A stretch of DNA of 64,000 bases from an uncultured Bacteroidia bacterium (GCA_902786745.1 CADADR010000003.1:62001-126000), one strand, 5' to 3'. Shown: positions 48,564-56,910, counted from the first letter of the stretch. The notes: generated from the letters alone by a model not told the origin. Numbers and translations: made by a program.

Positions 48564-49864
48564 AATGTTATTTGTTTACCCATATAAACATCCAGAATCT
48601 TCCGTTTCATCAACAAGGAATACTTGTTTTGAATGTAAGAATTGAGCGCATTAAGGTAATTGTTTTGTTGTTGCAGCAATTCAACCGTAGTAATGCTCCC
48701 GTATTGGTATTGGATGTTATAGGCATTAAAACTCTTGCCATAAGCCTCTTCCTTAAGTTGCGAGACTTTGTATGCGTTGTATGCCGCAACCACATTCCGA
48801 TAGGCCTGCACCACCGTCTGGCGCACCGAGAGGGCCGATTGCTCATAATCCAATTGGGCCTGCTCCAAGGCAATGCGACTCTTCTTCACATTGGCTTTCG
48901 TCTGTCCACGGCTGTAGATAGGGATGCTCATCGAGATGCCGGCCGACTCGGTTGGCGTGTTGTACCATTTGTGGTTGCCGTCGCTGTCATATGAAAGCAC
49001 ACCCATGCCGACATTGGCATTGGCCGAGATGGACGGGAAATAATTACCACGAGCCATGTCGACGTTCTTCTCAGCTAGGCGAATGTCATAATCGCCCAAG
49101 CGAAGGTCGGGCATGTATTCCATGGCCTGGCTGACGGCCTCTTCTTCTATAGGCAAAGACGTTTTCAAATCATCGAGGTTGTCGGTATCAGGGGCTATGA
49201 TCTCCAAATCGTCGGAAGGGTTCATCGAAAGCAGCACCTTTAAATCCAACAAGTTGTTGTCGATGTTGATCCGGGTGTCGACCACATTGTTCGAATCGCT
49301 ATAATACTGCGCTTCGAGCAGAAGCAAGTCGCTCTCGAGGATGGCGCCAACGCGATAGCGGGTGCGACCTTGTTTCACCTGTTCACGGCTGGTGGCAAGC
49401 ACCTTCTGTTGGTAATTCAACAGTTCCTGATTGCCGAGTATGACCAGAAAGCTCTGCAATATCTGGGTGGCAAGTTGATTATCGTATCGCTCTAATTGCA
49501 CCTCGTTGCGCTCCATATTGAGACGATTCTGTTCGATGGTGTTGTTGATGTTGCCACCTTGGTAAATCGTCACCGAAGAGCCCACACCCACGTTGCCCGA
49601 TGTGGACCAACCATTCTCGTTATTATTGATACTTTGCCCCACCGAAGCGTTCAAGTTGGGGAGTCTTTGTTGCTTTGACTGCTCGTAGGTCGTCTCCAGC
49701 GACTGTCCCGTCAGCTCCATCGCCTTGCGTTCGTAACTGTTGGCCTGGGCAAAACGCAGGCAATCCCCCAATGAGAATCGGTAGGAATGGCTTTCCTGTG
49801 CCATCGCCGGGATCAACGACAAAAGCAGCAGCAACGATACGATTATTCTCTTTATAAGTGCCAT
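48560..49864 (-). CDS. TolC-family outer-membrane efflux protein
   Basis: A 434-residue outer-membrane channel subunit with a Sec signal (LLLLLSLIPAMAQ) and two OEP repeats rich in long helices (LRFAQANSYERKAMELTGQS ... SREQVKQGRTRYRVGAILES and RIALEQAQLDYEQSALSVRQ ... QYQYGSITTVELLQQQ). The start codon lies 5 bases after the stop of the DUF362 gene, so it is the second gene of the operon DUF362-tolC-macA-ATPase-permease. Confidence 0.92.
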   Translation of the reverse strand: MALIKRIIVSLLLLLSLIPAMAQESHSYRFSLGDCLRFAQANSYERKAMELTGQSLETTYEQSKQQRLPNLNASVGQSINNNENGWSTSGNVGVGSSVTIYQGGNINNTIEQNRLNMERNEVQLERYDNQLATQILQSFLVILGNQELLNYQQKVLATSREQVKQGRTRYRVGAILESDLLLLEAQYYSDSNNVVDTRINIDNNLLDLKVLLSMNPSDDLEIIAPDTDNLDDLKTSLPIEEEAVSQAMEYMPDLRLGDYDIRLAEKNVDMARGNYFPSISANANVGMGVLSYDSDGNHKWYNTPTESAGISMSIPIYSRGQTKANVKKSRIALEQAQLDYEQSALSVRQTVVQAYRNVVAAYNAYKVSQLKEEAYGKSFNAYNIQYQYGSITTVELLQQQNNYLNALNSYIQNKYSLLMKRKILDVYMGKQITL

Positions 49865-49869
49865 ATGAT

Positions 49870-50961
49870 TTATTGTTTCACAAAAGGCTTTAGGTCTTTG
49901 GCAGCATCGGCGGCAGTGATGCGCTTCCCACCATTGTCAAGGTCGATGAGGACATAACGGTCGTGGCCCATACCAAGTTCCTTCATGTAAGAAAGCTGGC
50001 GATAGCCATGACGGCTCTCCATGCGTTCCAACATATCATGGTGTTCCTCTTCGGTCATGGCATAAATGATGTCAACGCAAGCCTGGTCGATGGCCAAGAT
50101 GTCGGTCGAGGAAAGGATGCCCACGTTGGGAGTGACCACAGGTGCGGCAGCAGTGCCTTCGCAGTCGCACGACACCGACATGTTACGCATCACATTGACA
50201 TAAGTAACATGTTCGCCAAAGAAATCGATGGTGGCCTTGGTACTCTCAGTCATGCGCTCCATAAACTCCTCTTTGGCAATATCCCATTGGTTAGGCTGGC
50301 CAGGGGTGGTATGTATCCATGCCTTACCGATGCGACCGTCGGCACAGCCAATACCGATATTCTTGTTGCTACCGCCGAAGCCGCCTTGCGTATGTCCCTT
50401 GAAATGCGTCAGGGCGACGAGCGAGTTGTAGTTGGTCAAATGGCTACCCACAGCCATCTTGTCGAACCACTTGCCTCCCTTGATAGGCAGGGTCACCGTG
50501 TCTTCCTCGTCGAGGATGTCGACAGGAGCAAATGTCCAGCCGTTGACTTTCAAGGTCTCACGATGCTGTTCGGTGGTATAGCGATCGCCTTCGTAATAGG
50601 TATTCGTCTCGATGATGGAGGCATCTTTCAAGTCTTTTTCCATTAGGGCCTTCACCCATTCGCGAGGGATAATGTTGGGGCCATGTTGCTCACCAGTATG
50701 CACTTTGACGCCTACCTTGCCCTCTATCTTCCCGTTAACTTGTTCGTAAGCCTTGATAAGACCATCGGCCGAAAGGTCACGAGTGAAATAAACCACCGCT
50801 TCTTCGCCGGTGCGTTGTTCATAAGGCACATATTTGTTGCCATCTTTGCCAGGTTGTGGGTTTTGTTTCATAGTGTTGTTTTCTTCTTTTGGTTGGGCAT
50901 TTCCGCAAGCCGCAAGGACTGCGCAAAACGCCATCATAGTGAATACTCTTGTTATTTTCAT
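49870..50961 (-). CDS. DUF362 domain-containing lipoprotein
   Basis: A 363-residue protein with a lipoprotein signal (MAFCAVLAAC, Cys19) and a spacer rich in Asn/Gln/Pro, then a DUF362 domain: VVYFTRDLSADGLIKAYEQV, GVKVHTGEQHGPNIIPREWV, ALTHFKGHTQGGFGGSNKNI, a CDCEG motif and NVGILSSTDILAIDQACVDI. DUF362 proteins often carry a ferredoxin part, but none is seen here. The function of the family is unsettled. It is the first gene of the MacAB-TolC-type operon, an unexpected partner. Confidence 0.85.
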   Translation of the reverse strand: MKITRVFTMMAFCAVLAACGNAQPKEENNTMKQNPQPGKDGNKYVPYEQRTGEEAVVYFTRDLSADGLIKAYEQVNGKIEGKVGVKVHTGEQHGPNIIPREWVKALMEKDLKDASIIETNTYYEGDRYTTEQHRETLKVNGWTFAPVDILDEEDTVTLPIKGGKWFDKMAVGSHLTNYNSLVALTHFKGHTQGGFGGSNKNIGIGCADGRIGKAWIHTTPGQPNQWDIAKEEFMERMTESTKATIDFFGEHVTYVNVMRNMSVSCDCEGTAAAPVVTPNVGILSSTDILAIDQACVDIIYAMTEEEHHDMLERMESRHGYRQLSYMKELGMGHDRYVLIDLDNGGKRITAADAAKDLKPFVKQ

Positions 50962-50980
50962 GACTTGATTATTAAAAAGG

Positions 50981-50988
50981 CAAAAATA
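50981..50988 (-). promoter_or_regulatory. -7 element of the DUF362-efflux operon promoter (TATTTTTG)
   Basis: TATTTTTG on the minus strand, 20 bases upstream of the DUF362 ATG. It would drive the whole five-gene operon. Confidence 0.6.
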
Positions 50989-51013
50989 AACAAAATCTTC
51001 TTATAATCCGCTG

Positions 51014-51565
51014 TTACTTAACGCAAAAAAAATGGCTCAGATCAAATCCCTCATGTTTCAACAATGCAATTTTATTGTGCATCCCGCCTCCGTAACCCGT
51101 AAGATTGCCGTTGGCGCCTACCACCCTATGGCAAGGCGCGATAATGCAGATGGGGTTCCATCCTACTGCTCCACCCACAGCCTGCGCCGACATTTTTTTC
51201 TGCTGTAAAGACACTCCTTGGTGCATTTCTTCAATACGTTTTGCTATACCACCATAGGTTACTGTTTGCCCGAAAGGAATCTCACACATGATGTCCGAAA
51301 CCATTTTACGAAACGGTGTCAGGCCGTACATACGATAGGTAGGAATGAAATCGGGCTGACGACCACTGAAATAGATGTCCAGCCAACGGCAAACATCTGT
51401 GAACACGGCAGAGGGAATCGTTTCAGCAGAACCTACATAACCCAACAAATGCTCGTCTTCATCTCTCGAGCCTTCAAACCATAGGCCAGTCAGTGCCTCG
51501 CCATCCGAACACATCACAAGGTCGTCGAAGCCTTGAGGCGTGCGATAATGTTGTATGTATTTCAT
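51014..51565 (-). CDS. ogt: Methylated-DNA--[protein]-cysteine S-methyltransferase
   Basis: This suicide repair enzyme removes alkyl groups from O6 of guanine. The 183-residue protein has the N-terminal Methyltransf_1N-like part, the helix-turn-helix with the arginine finger region (GQTVTYGGIAKRIE) and the active site PCHRVVGANGNLTGYGGG. The Met at 51565 (MKYIQHYRTPQGF) is the likely start. The frame could begin at 51583, but the -7 element (51578-51571) lies inside that extension. No AdaA domain is fused. Confidence 0.92.
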   Translation of the reverse strand: MKYIQHYRTPQGFDDLVMCSDGEALTGLWFEGSRDEDEHLLGYVGSAETIPSAVFTDVCRWLDIYFSGRQPDFIPTYRMYGLTPFRKMVSDIMCEIPFGQTVTYGGIAKRIEEMHQGVSLQQKKMSAQAVGGAVGWNPICIIAPCHRVVGANGNLTGYGGGMHNKIALLKHEGFDLSHFFCVK

Positions 51566-51570
51566 TGCCA

Positions 51571-51578
51571 CAAAAATA
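51571..51578 (-). promoter_or_regulatory. ogt: -7 element of the ogt promoter (TATTTTTG)
   Basis: TATTTTTG ends only 6 bases before the ogt ATG, so the predicted transcript start falls at or next to the start codon. Confidence 0.5.
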
Positions 51579-51590
51579 CACAATCTTTAT

Positions 51591-51619
51591 TTTGGCGGTT
51601 GCTTATTTTTTTATTTTTG
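51591..51619 (+). promoter_or_regulatory. Promoter of the metallo-beta-lactamase-fold gene
   Basis: TTTG (51591-51594) and TATTTTTG (51612-51619) with a 17-base spacer. Transcription should start near 51625, about 34 bases before the ATG at 51659. Confidence 0.65.
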
Positions 51620-51658
51620 CAGAACAGAAATCCATTAAGCACTTCAAAAACAAACACC

Positions 51659-52405
51659 ATGAAAGCCATCTCATTACCTATTCTCCTCGGCATCATGACT
51701 GCCTGTGGACATCACAGCACACCTGCTGAGCCTTACGAAACCGACAGCTTCACCACAAAAAGTGGGAAAACCATGAAGTTCCACGCTTTGGTACACGCCA
51801 GCATCCGAATCGAGTACGACGGAAAGGAAATCGAAATCGACCCTGTACACCAGTTGGGTGACCGTACCATTGACTATGCAGCCTTCCCTAAGGCCGACTA
51901 TATCTTCGTGACGCACGAACACCACGACCACCTTGACACCGTGGCCATCGCTGCACTCACAAAGCCAGAAACCCAACTCATCACCAACCAACGCTGCGAC
52001 GAGATGCTGGGCTATGGTACGGTTATGGGCAACGGTGACTGCCTCGTGCTAAACGACTGGCTAACCGTTGAAGCCGTGCCGGCCTACAACATCACCGAAG
52101 GACATCAACAATTCCATCCCCAAGGCCGTGACAACGGTTTCATCCTTAACCTCGACGGACTGAGGATTTACATCGCTGGCGACACAGAGGACATCCCCGA
52201 GATGGCCGAAATCAAGAACATTGATATTGCTTTCCTGCCCTGCAACCAACCTTATACGATGACTCCGGAACAACTGGTTCGTTCCGCCCGCGTCATCAAG
52301 CCCAAAGTGCTGTTCCCTTACCATTACGGACAGACGAACGTGGGGGGATTGGCCGAACAACTAAAAGACGATGGCGTGGAAGTCCGTATTAGGCACTACG
52401 AATAA
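51659..52405 (+). CDS. Metallo-beta-lactamase-fold hydrolase, lipoprotein (UlaG-like)
   Basis: A 248-residue protein beginning MKAISLPILLGIMTACGHHS, a short lipoprotein signal with Cys at residue 17. The metallo-beta-lactamase fold is shown by VTHEHHDHLD (metal ligands), later IAGDTED and FLPCNQPYTMT, and FPYHYGQTN near the C-terminus. The closest recognised pattern is the UlaG/YtnP-like L-ascorbate-6-phosphate lactonase group (MBL_2), but the mature protein would be outside the cytoplasm, so that substrate is unlikely. I use ATG 51659 because upstream frame extensions to 51533 overlap ogt and the promoter. Confidence 0.85.
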   Translation: MKAISLPILLGIMTACGHHSTPAEPYETDSFTTKSGKTMKFHALVHASIRIEYDGKEIEIDPVHQLGDRTIDYAAFPKADYIFVTHEHHDHLDTVAIAALTKPETQLITNQRCDEMLGYGTVMGNGDCLVLNDWLTVEAVPAYNITEGHQQFHPQGRDNGFILNLDGLRIYIAGDTEDIPEMAEIKNIDIAFLPCNQPYTMTPEQLVRSARVIKPKVLFPYHYGQTNVGGLAEQLKDDGVEVRIRHYE

Positions 52406-52426
52406 CGGCAATACCCACTTTAAACA

Positions 52427-52460
52427 ACGTCAGCCCGGCAGCATGCTGTCGGGCTGACGT
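52427..52460. terminator. Bidirectional terminator between convergent genes
   Basis: ACGTCAGCCCG (52427-52437) pairs with CGGGCTGACGT (52450-52460), and the inner CAGCATGCTG is itself a palindrome, giving a stem of about 15 bp. It separates the MBL-fold gene from the convergent DPP-IV-like gene. Confidence 0.8.
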
Positions 52461-52479
52461 GTTATTAAACACTAACGGT

Positions 52480-54699
52480 TTACTCTCCCAGCAAATGTTC
52501 AAACAAGAAGCTGTCAATCTTGTTGAAGAGGTGCATGCGGCATTCGCCGGTGCCGTATTCATAGCCACCATAAATGCCGTGGTTCTTGTTGGGATAAATC
52601 ATCAGGTCAAATTGCTTGCCGTTGGAAATCATGGCCTTGATGAGTTCCATAGCGTTCTGGTAGTGGACATTGTCGTCGCCACTGCCATGGCAAAGCAGGT
52701 AGTTGCCCTTGATCATCGCCGTGTTGTGGACGGGAGAGTTGAGGTCGTAGCCATCAGGGTTCTCCTGAGGCGTGCGCATGAAACGCTCGGTGTAGACATT
52801 GTCGTAATAACGCCAGTTGGTCACAGGAGCCACCGACACAGCAGTGCTGATGACATCGGCACCCTTGGTGATACCATTGGCTGCCATGAAGCCACCGTAA
52901 CTCCAGCCGTAGATACCGATACGGTCTGCATCCACATAGGGTTGTTTGGCCATGTACTTGGCGAGGGTAATCATGTCTTCTGTTTCATACTTGCCCAATT
53001 GCAGGTAGGTCATCTTCTTGAAGACTTCACCCTGAGCGCCGCTACCACGATTGTTGATGGACACACTGATGATGCCATGCTGCGCCAGCAACTGCATCCA
53101 CCAATAGTCGCTGTCGGCCCATGAATTGTTGACCGTCTGATGGCCAGGACCACCGTATACATAAATCAACACAGGGTATTTCTTCGAAGGATCAAAGTCG
53201 GGAGGCAGGATCTGCCAAGCATCCACGTCGACCTGCGTTCCATCGGGAAGCACAAAAGCGGGGTCGCTGATCTTCATGAGTTTCTTCTCGCCAAGGTTGA
53301 AGGTCTTTAGCTTTTCAGCAAACTCGTGGTTGTCCTCCAACACGCGCACCAACTTGCCCTTGTTGGTATAAAGCTCGAATTGGCGGGGCTGACTGATGGT
53401 GCTGTTTATATTAATAAGGTAGCTGAAGTCGTTGCTGAAAGTGGCGTTGTTGGTGCCCGGGCGACCAATCACCTCGCGCATCTGGCCTTTCAGGTTGACG
53501 GCATAGATTTGACGGTCGACAGGCGTGTTCTTTGCGGCTTGAAAATACACTTCCTTGCCATCGAAGCCGTACACCGAAGTCACATCCCAAGGGCCGTCGG
53601 TGAGTTGTTTCACCAGAGTACCATCCAGATTGTAAAGATAGATGTGGTTGTAGCCACTTCTCTCGGAAGTCATCAGGAAGCGCTTGCCGTCCTTGAGGAA
53701 ATGCCAGTCGTCAGTAATGTCGATGTAGTAGTCGTTGGTCTCATCGTAAAAAACACGGCTCTTGCCCGTGGTGGCATCGGCAGCCAAAATCTCCAGATGA
53801 TTCTGATGGCGGTTGAGACGTTGGATGGCTAGCACGTTGGCATCCTTTGTCCAAGTGATACGGGGCAGGTAGATATCGGTTTCCTTGCCCGTATCCATCT
53901 TCACCGTCTTACCACTTTCGAGGTCGTAGACATAAATCTCAACAATGGAATTGTCCTCACCTGCCTTGGGATACTTGAAGCTGTACCAGTCGGGATAGAG
54001 ACCTTCGAACTCCTCCATCTGGAACTCGCGCACATTGCTCTCGTCGAACTTCATGAAAGCAATCTTCTTGCTGTCGGGCGACCAATAGAAACCTTGCGAG
54101 AAACTGAATTCCTCCTCATACACCCAGTCGGGAGCGCCATTGATAATATGGTTATATAGGCCGTCGTTCGTAAACTGCTTCTCCTCCCCTGTCTTCAGGT
54201 CTTTGATGAAAAGGTTGTTGTCGCGCATAAAGGCCACCTTGGATGCATCGGGCGAGAAAGTAGCCAGACGCTGCTTACCGTTCTTCGAAAGGGGTTGCAA
54301 AGTCTTAGTGGCGAAGTCATATACATAATAATTGGCATGGAACGAATGGCGGTAGATGCTCTCCATATCGGTGAGGCACAGCATTTTATCCTCATTTTCG
54401 CTCAACTCATAGTTCTGCAAGCCGATAGGCAGTGAATCGGGATGCATGGTGAGGTCAGCGATGCCGAACAAAGTCTTCTCCAGTTTGCCCGTCTTGTAAT
54501 TGTAGATGTTGAGTTGGCCTTTCTCGAATGAGGCGTAGGTCTTGCCATCCTTCATCGAGTTCATGCCGCGCACACTCTTTGCATAAAATGTACCACGCTG
54601 ATAAAGGTCTTCCAATTCAAAATTCTTCTTCTCTTGGGCCGAAGCCGAAAGCGTTCCAAAAACAAGGAACAAACTGACTAATAAGTACTTGAACTTCAT
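52480..54699 (-). CDS. Dipeptidyl peptidase IV-like S9 peptidase
   Basis: A 739-residue exported serine peptidase that should release dipeptides from peptides with Pro or Ala at position 2. It has a Sec signal (MKFKYLLVSLFLVFGTLSASA), an N-terminal beta-propeller (DPPIV_N; about residues 60-480, with the substrate-binding pair in YEEEFSFSQGFYWSPD) and a C-terminal hydrolase domain with Ser600 in GWSYGGFM, Asp in HGSGDDNVH and His in NKNHGIYGG. The start at 54699 skips seven upstream residues that would overlap the promoter side. It is monocistronic between a terminator and a divergent tRNA promoter. Confidence 0.94.
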   Translation of the reverse strand: MKFKYLLVSLFLVFGTLSASAQEKKNFELEDLYQRGTFYAKSVRGMNSMKDGKTYASFEKGQLNIYNYKTGKLEKTLFGIADLTMHPDSLPIGLQNYELSENEDKMLCLTDMESIYRHSFHANYYVYDFATKTLQPLSKNGKQRLATFSPDASKVAFMRDNNLFIKDLKTGEEKQFTNDGLYNHIINGAPDWVYEEEFSFSQGFYWSPDSKKIAFMKFDESNVREFQMEEFEGLYPDWYSFKYPKAGEDNSIVEIYVYDLESGKTVKMDTGKETDIYLPRITWTKDANVLAIQRLNRHQNHLEILAADATTGKSRVFYDETNDYYIDITDDWHFLKDGKRFLMTSERSGYNHIYLYNLDGTLVKQLTDGPWDVTSVYGFDGKEVYFQAAKNTPVDRQIYAVNLKGQMREVIGRPGTNNATFSNDFSYLININSTISQPRQFELYTNKGKLVRVLEDNHEFAEKLKTFNLGEKKLMKISDPAFVLPDGTQVDVDAWQILPPDFDPSKKYPVLIYVYGGPGHQTVNNSWADSDYWWMQLLAQHGIISVSINNRGSGAQGEVFKKMTYLQLGKYETEDMITLAKYMAKQPYVDADRIGIYGWSYGGFMAANGITKGADVISTAVSVAPVTNWRYYDNVYTERFMRTPQENPDGYDLNSPVHNTAMIKGNYLLCHGSGDDNVHYQNAMELIKAMISNGKQFDLMIYPNKNHGIYGGYEYGTGECRMHLFNKIDSFLFEHLLGE

Positions 54700-54719
54700 A
54701 ACGAATAGATTTGATTGCA

Positions 54720-54727
54720 CAAAGATA
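54720..54727 (-). promoter_or_regulatory. -7 element of the DPP-IV-like gene promoter (TATCTTTG)
   Basis: TATCTTTG on the minus strand, 21 bases before the ATG at 54699, again giving a very short 5' leader. Confidence 0.6.
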
Positions 54728-54757
54728 GAATTTTTTCAAAAAAAGGAAGAAAAAAAC

Positions 54758-54787
54758 TTGTCAGTTTCGGAAAAAGCCGTATTTTTG
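54758..54787 (+). promoter_or_regulatory. Promoter of tRNA-Val (GAC)
   Basis: TATTTTTG at 54780-54787 with TTG at 54758-54760, 19 bases upstream. Transcription should start about 6 bases before the tRNA. Confidence 0.65.
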
Positions 54788-54798
54788 CACCCGCATTT

Positions 54799-54873
54799 GG
54801 GACGGTAGCTCAGTTGGTTTAGAGCGCATGCTTGACAGGCATGAGGTCACAAGTTCGATCCTTGTTCGCCCCA
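54799..54873 (+). tRNA. tRNA-Val (anticodon GAC)
   Basis: A 75-base cloverleaf with D arm GCTC/GAGC, anticodon stem CATGC/GCATG around TTGACAG (anticodon GAC) and T arm ACAAG/CTTGT. The acceptor stem GGGACGG/TCGCCCC has an A-C mismatch at pair 4-69 and a G-U at 7-66. CCA is not encoded. Confidence 0.9.
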
Positions 54874-54877
54874 CACT

Positions 54878-54900
54878 AAAGACGCTGCAAAGCGTCTTTT
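54878..54900 (+). terminator. Terminator between the two tRNA-Val genes
   Basis: AAAGACGCT (54878-54886) and AGCGTCTTT (54891-54899) pair around GCAA and are followed by T. The two tRNA genes are therefore at least partly separate transcripts. Confidence 0.75.
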
Positions 54901-54912
54901 CTATCAACGGGA

Positions 54913-54990
54913 GGGACGTTAGCCCAGTTGGTTTAGAGCGCTGCCTTCACACGGCAGAGGTCACTGGTTCGAGTCCAGTACGTCCCACCA
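54913..54990 (+). tRNA. tRNA-Val (anticodon CAC)
   Basis: Cloverleaf with a perfect acceptor stem GGGACGT/ACGTCCC and discriminator A, followed by an encoded CCA (54988-54990). Anticodon stem CTGCC/GGCAG encloses TTCACAC, giving CAC. The D stem has one C-A mismatch (GCCC/GAGC). Confidence 0.92.
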
Positions 54991-54991
54991 A

Positions 54992-55021
54992 AAGCGAGCA
55001 AATAATTGCCCGCTTTTTTTA
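54992..55021 (+). terminator. Terminator after tRNA-Val (CAC)
   Basis: AAAGCG-A-GCAA (54992-55002) pairs with TTGC-C-CGCTTT (55007-55017), with one mismatch, followed by a T-run. Confidence 0.75.
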
Positions 55022-55053
55022 TTTGCACATATCACACTAATTCCCTATCTTTG
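55022..55053 (+). promoter_or_regulatory. Promoter of the aminotransferase gene
   Basis: TTTG (55022-55025), 20-base spacer, TATCTTTG (55046-55053): a full Bacteroidota promoter. Start expected near 55060, about 36 bases before the ATG. Confidence 0.75.
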
Positions 55054-55095
55054 CCGTTCCAATTAAAACGAGCAATTAGTATTATTCAAACAGAT

Positions 55096-56415
55096 ATGAT
55101 GCAACACAATATCGTACCCCAAGATTTGGCAAAGAAACTCTTTGCAGAAAGTGGTCTGCCGAGCATCGGAAGAGCCGGCATCCGTGAAATCAACAAGTTG
55201 GCCTTCGACCTCGAAGCAGCCAGCGGCAAGAAATTCATCCACATGGAGTTGGGCAACCCTGGTCTGCCCGCCGCCCGTGCTGGCGTGGAAGCCCAGATCA
55301 AGGCCTTGCAAAATGGCGTGGCTGCCAACTATCCGCCCATCGATGGCGCACCCGTTTTAAAGAAAGAGGCCTCGCGCTTCATCAAGAACTTCCTTGACCT
55401 CGATGTCGACCCCGCCAACTGCGTGCCCACTGTCGGTTCCATGCAGGGTGCCTTCGCCTCGTTCATGATTGCAGGTCATTCCGACGCTAAGAAAAACACC
55501 ATGCTTTTCATCGATCCAGGATTCCCCGTCCACAAGTTCCAAAACAAGGTGCTTGGCATCCCGATGGAGCATTTCGACATCTACGAATACCGTGGCGAGA
55601 AACTGCGTGCCAAATTGGAAGAAGTGTTGAGCAAAGGCAACATCCACAGCCTGCTCTACTCCAACCCCAACAACCCGACTTGGGTGTGCCTCACCGATGA
55701 GGAGTTGCGCATCATCGGCGAACTGACCAACAAGTATAACGTCATCGTCATGGAAGACCTCGCCTATTTCGGCATGGACTTCCGCAAGGACTACAGCCAT
55801 CCTGGCGAAGCCCCGTTCCAACCCACCGTGGGCAAATACACCGACTATTACATCCTGATGATTTCCAGCTCAAAAGCCTTCAGCTACGCCGGCGAGCGTT
55901 GCGCCATCCTTGGCATCAGCAACAAGTTGGCCCAGCACCACTTCCCCGACCTGAAAGCTTTCTGCGGACAGGAAGTCTTCTTGCGCGCCATACTATTCGG
56001 TGCCTTGCACCCGCTCAGCTCAGGCACATCGCACTCGGCACAACATGCTTTGGCTGCCGTGCTGAAAGCCGTCAATGATGGTACCTACAACTATCGTGAG
56101 GACGTTTTGGAATATGGTCGCAAGGCAGAGCTGATGAAGAAAGCCTTCATCGACAACGGCTTCTACATCACCTACGACAAGGACTGCGGTGAGCCCATCG
56201 CCGACGGCTTCTACTTCACCTATTGCTATCCTGGCTTCACAGGAGCCGACCTCGTGGAAGAAATGCTGTATTACGGTGTTTCTGGCATCTCGTTGGACAC
56301 CTGCGGCAGCACCAAGCAAGGCGTCCGCGCCTGCACCTCGCTGATCCAAAGGGAAGAAATCCCGATTCTGGCAGAGAGATTGAAGGCTTTTGCCATGGAT
56401 CACCCCGTGAAATAA
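55096..56415 (+). CDS. Class I/II pyridoxal-phosphate-dependent aminotransferase
   Basis: A 439-residue fold-type I aminotransferase. Visible are the N-terminal GNPGLPAARAG region, the cofactor-binding segment around VPTVGSMQGAFASFMIAG, LLYSNPNNPTWVCLTDEEL (Asn-Pro that packs on PLP), MEDLAYFGMD (Asp pairing with the pyridine N) and the Schiff-base lysine in MISSSKAFSYAGERCA. Substrate specificity cannot be read, but the downstream 2-oxoacid:ferredoxin oxidoreductase genes suggest it deaminates an amino acid whose 2-oxoacid they use. The start is ATG 55096 or 55099; the reading frame extends to 55006, which would overlap the promoter. Confidence 0.9.
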   Translation: MMQHNIVPQDLAKKLFAESGLPSIGRAGIREINKLAFDLEAASGKKFIHMELGNPGLPAARAGVEAQIKALQNGVAANYPPIDGAPVLKKEASRFIKNFLDLDVDPANCVPTVGSMQGAFASFMIAGHSDAKKNTMLFIDPGFPVHKFQNKVLGIPMEHFDIYEYRGEKLRAKLEEVLSKGNIHSLLYSNPNNPTWVCLTDEELRIIGELTNKYNVIVMEDLAYFGMDFRKDYSHPGEAPFQPTVGKYTDYYILMISSSKAFSYAGERCAILGISNKLAQHHFPDLKAFCGQEVFLRAILFGALHPLSSGTSHSAQHALAAVLKAVNDGTYNYREDVLEYGRKAELMKKAFIDNGFYITYDKDCGEPIADGFYFTYCYPGFTGADLVEEMLYYGVSGISLDTCGSTKQGVRACTSLIQREEIPILAERLKAFAMDHPVK

Positions 56416-56424
56416 GTTAGTGTA

Positions 56425-56491
56425 GGGACGCAACGCTTGCGTCCTTGAAAAAAACAGTAGAGACGCATGGCATTGCGTCTCTATTTTTTTT
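56425..56491 (+). terminator. Two palindromes of one repeat family, the second a terminator
   Basis: GGACGCAA/TTGCGTCC (56426-56433 with 56437-56444) is followed 14 bases later by TAGAGACGCA/TGCGTCTCTA (56458-56467 with 56474-56483) and eight T. Both share GTAG(G/A)GACGCA at the left arm. The second ends the aminotransferase transcript. The rest of the 231-base spacer to 56646 is A/T-rich, with a weak promoter-like TAATTTCG at 56593. Confidence 0.75.
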
Positions 56492-56646
56492 ATAGAGCAA
56501 GCAAAACCATCCGTTTTGTTTATAATCAATCTAAATTAACAACAAACCAAGAAATAAACCAAAAAGAAGAACAATGTTTGGGCAAAATTCCCTAATTTCG
56601 TGGCTCATTATTAATAGACACAACAATTTCTAAAAACTAATCAAAT

Positions 56647-56871
56647 ATGGCAAAATTCAGAGGAGCCATCGTAGTTGACACTGAGCGTTGTAAGGGTTGT
56701 GGTGTTTGCATCACGGCCTGTCCCTGCGGTGTCATCGAATTGGCAAAAGAAGTAAACGGAAAAGGTTACAATTACGCCTTCATGGCGAACCCCGAAGCCT
56801 GCATCGGCTGCGCTAGCTGCGGCATCACCTGCCCCGACGGCGTCATCAAGGTTTACAAGAAAGCCCTGTAA
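56647..56871 (+). CDS. 2-oxoacid:ferredoxin oxidoreductase, ferredoxin (delta) subunit
   Basis: A 74-residue protein with two [4Fe-4S] motifs, CKGCGVCITACPCG and CIGCASCGITCPDG, that carries electrons from the TPP subunit to soluble ferredoxin. It is the first of four genes with the order delta-alpha-beta-gamma typical of VorDBAC/KorDABC complexes. The alpha gene starts 39 bases after its stop. Confidence 0.92.
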   Translation: MAKFRGAIVVDTERCKGCGVCITACPCGVIELAKEVNGKGYNYAFMANPEACIGCASCGITCPDGVIKVYKKAL

Positions 56872-56910
56872 TCAAAACCTATTGTCTAACAAATCAAAAA
56901 ATCTTACATA

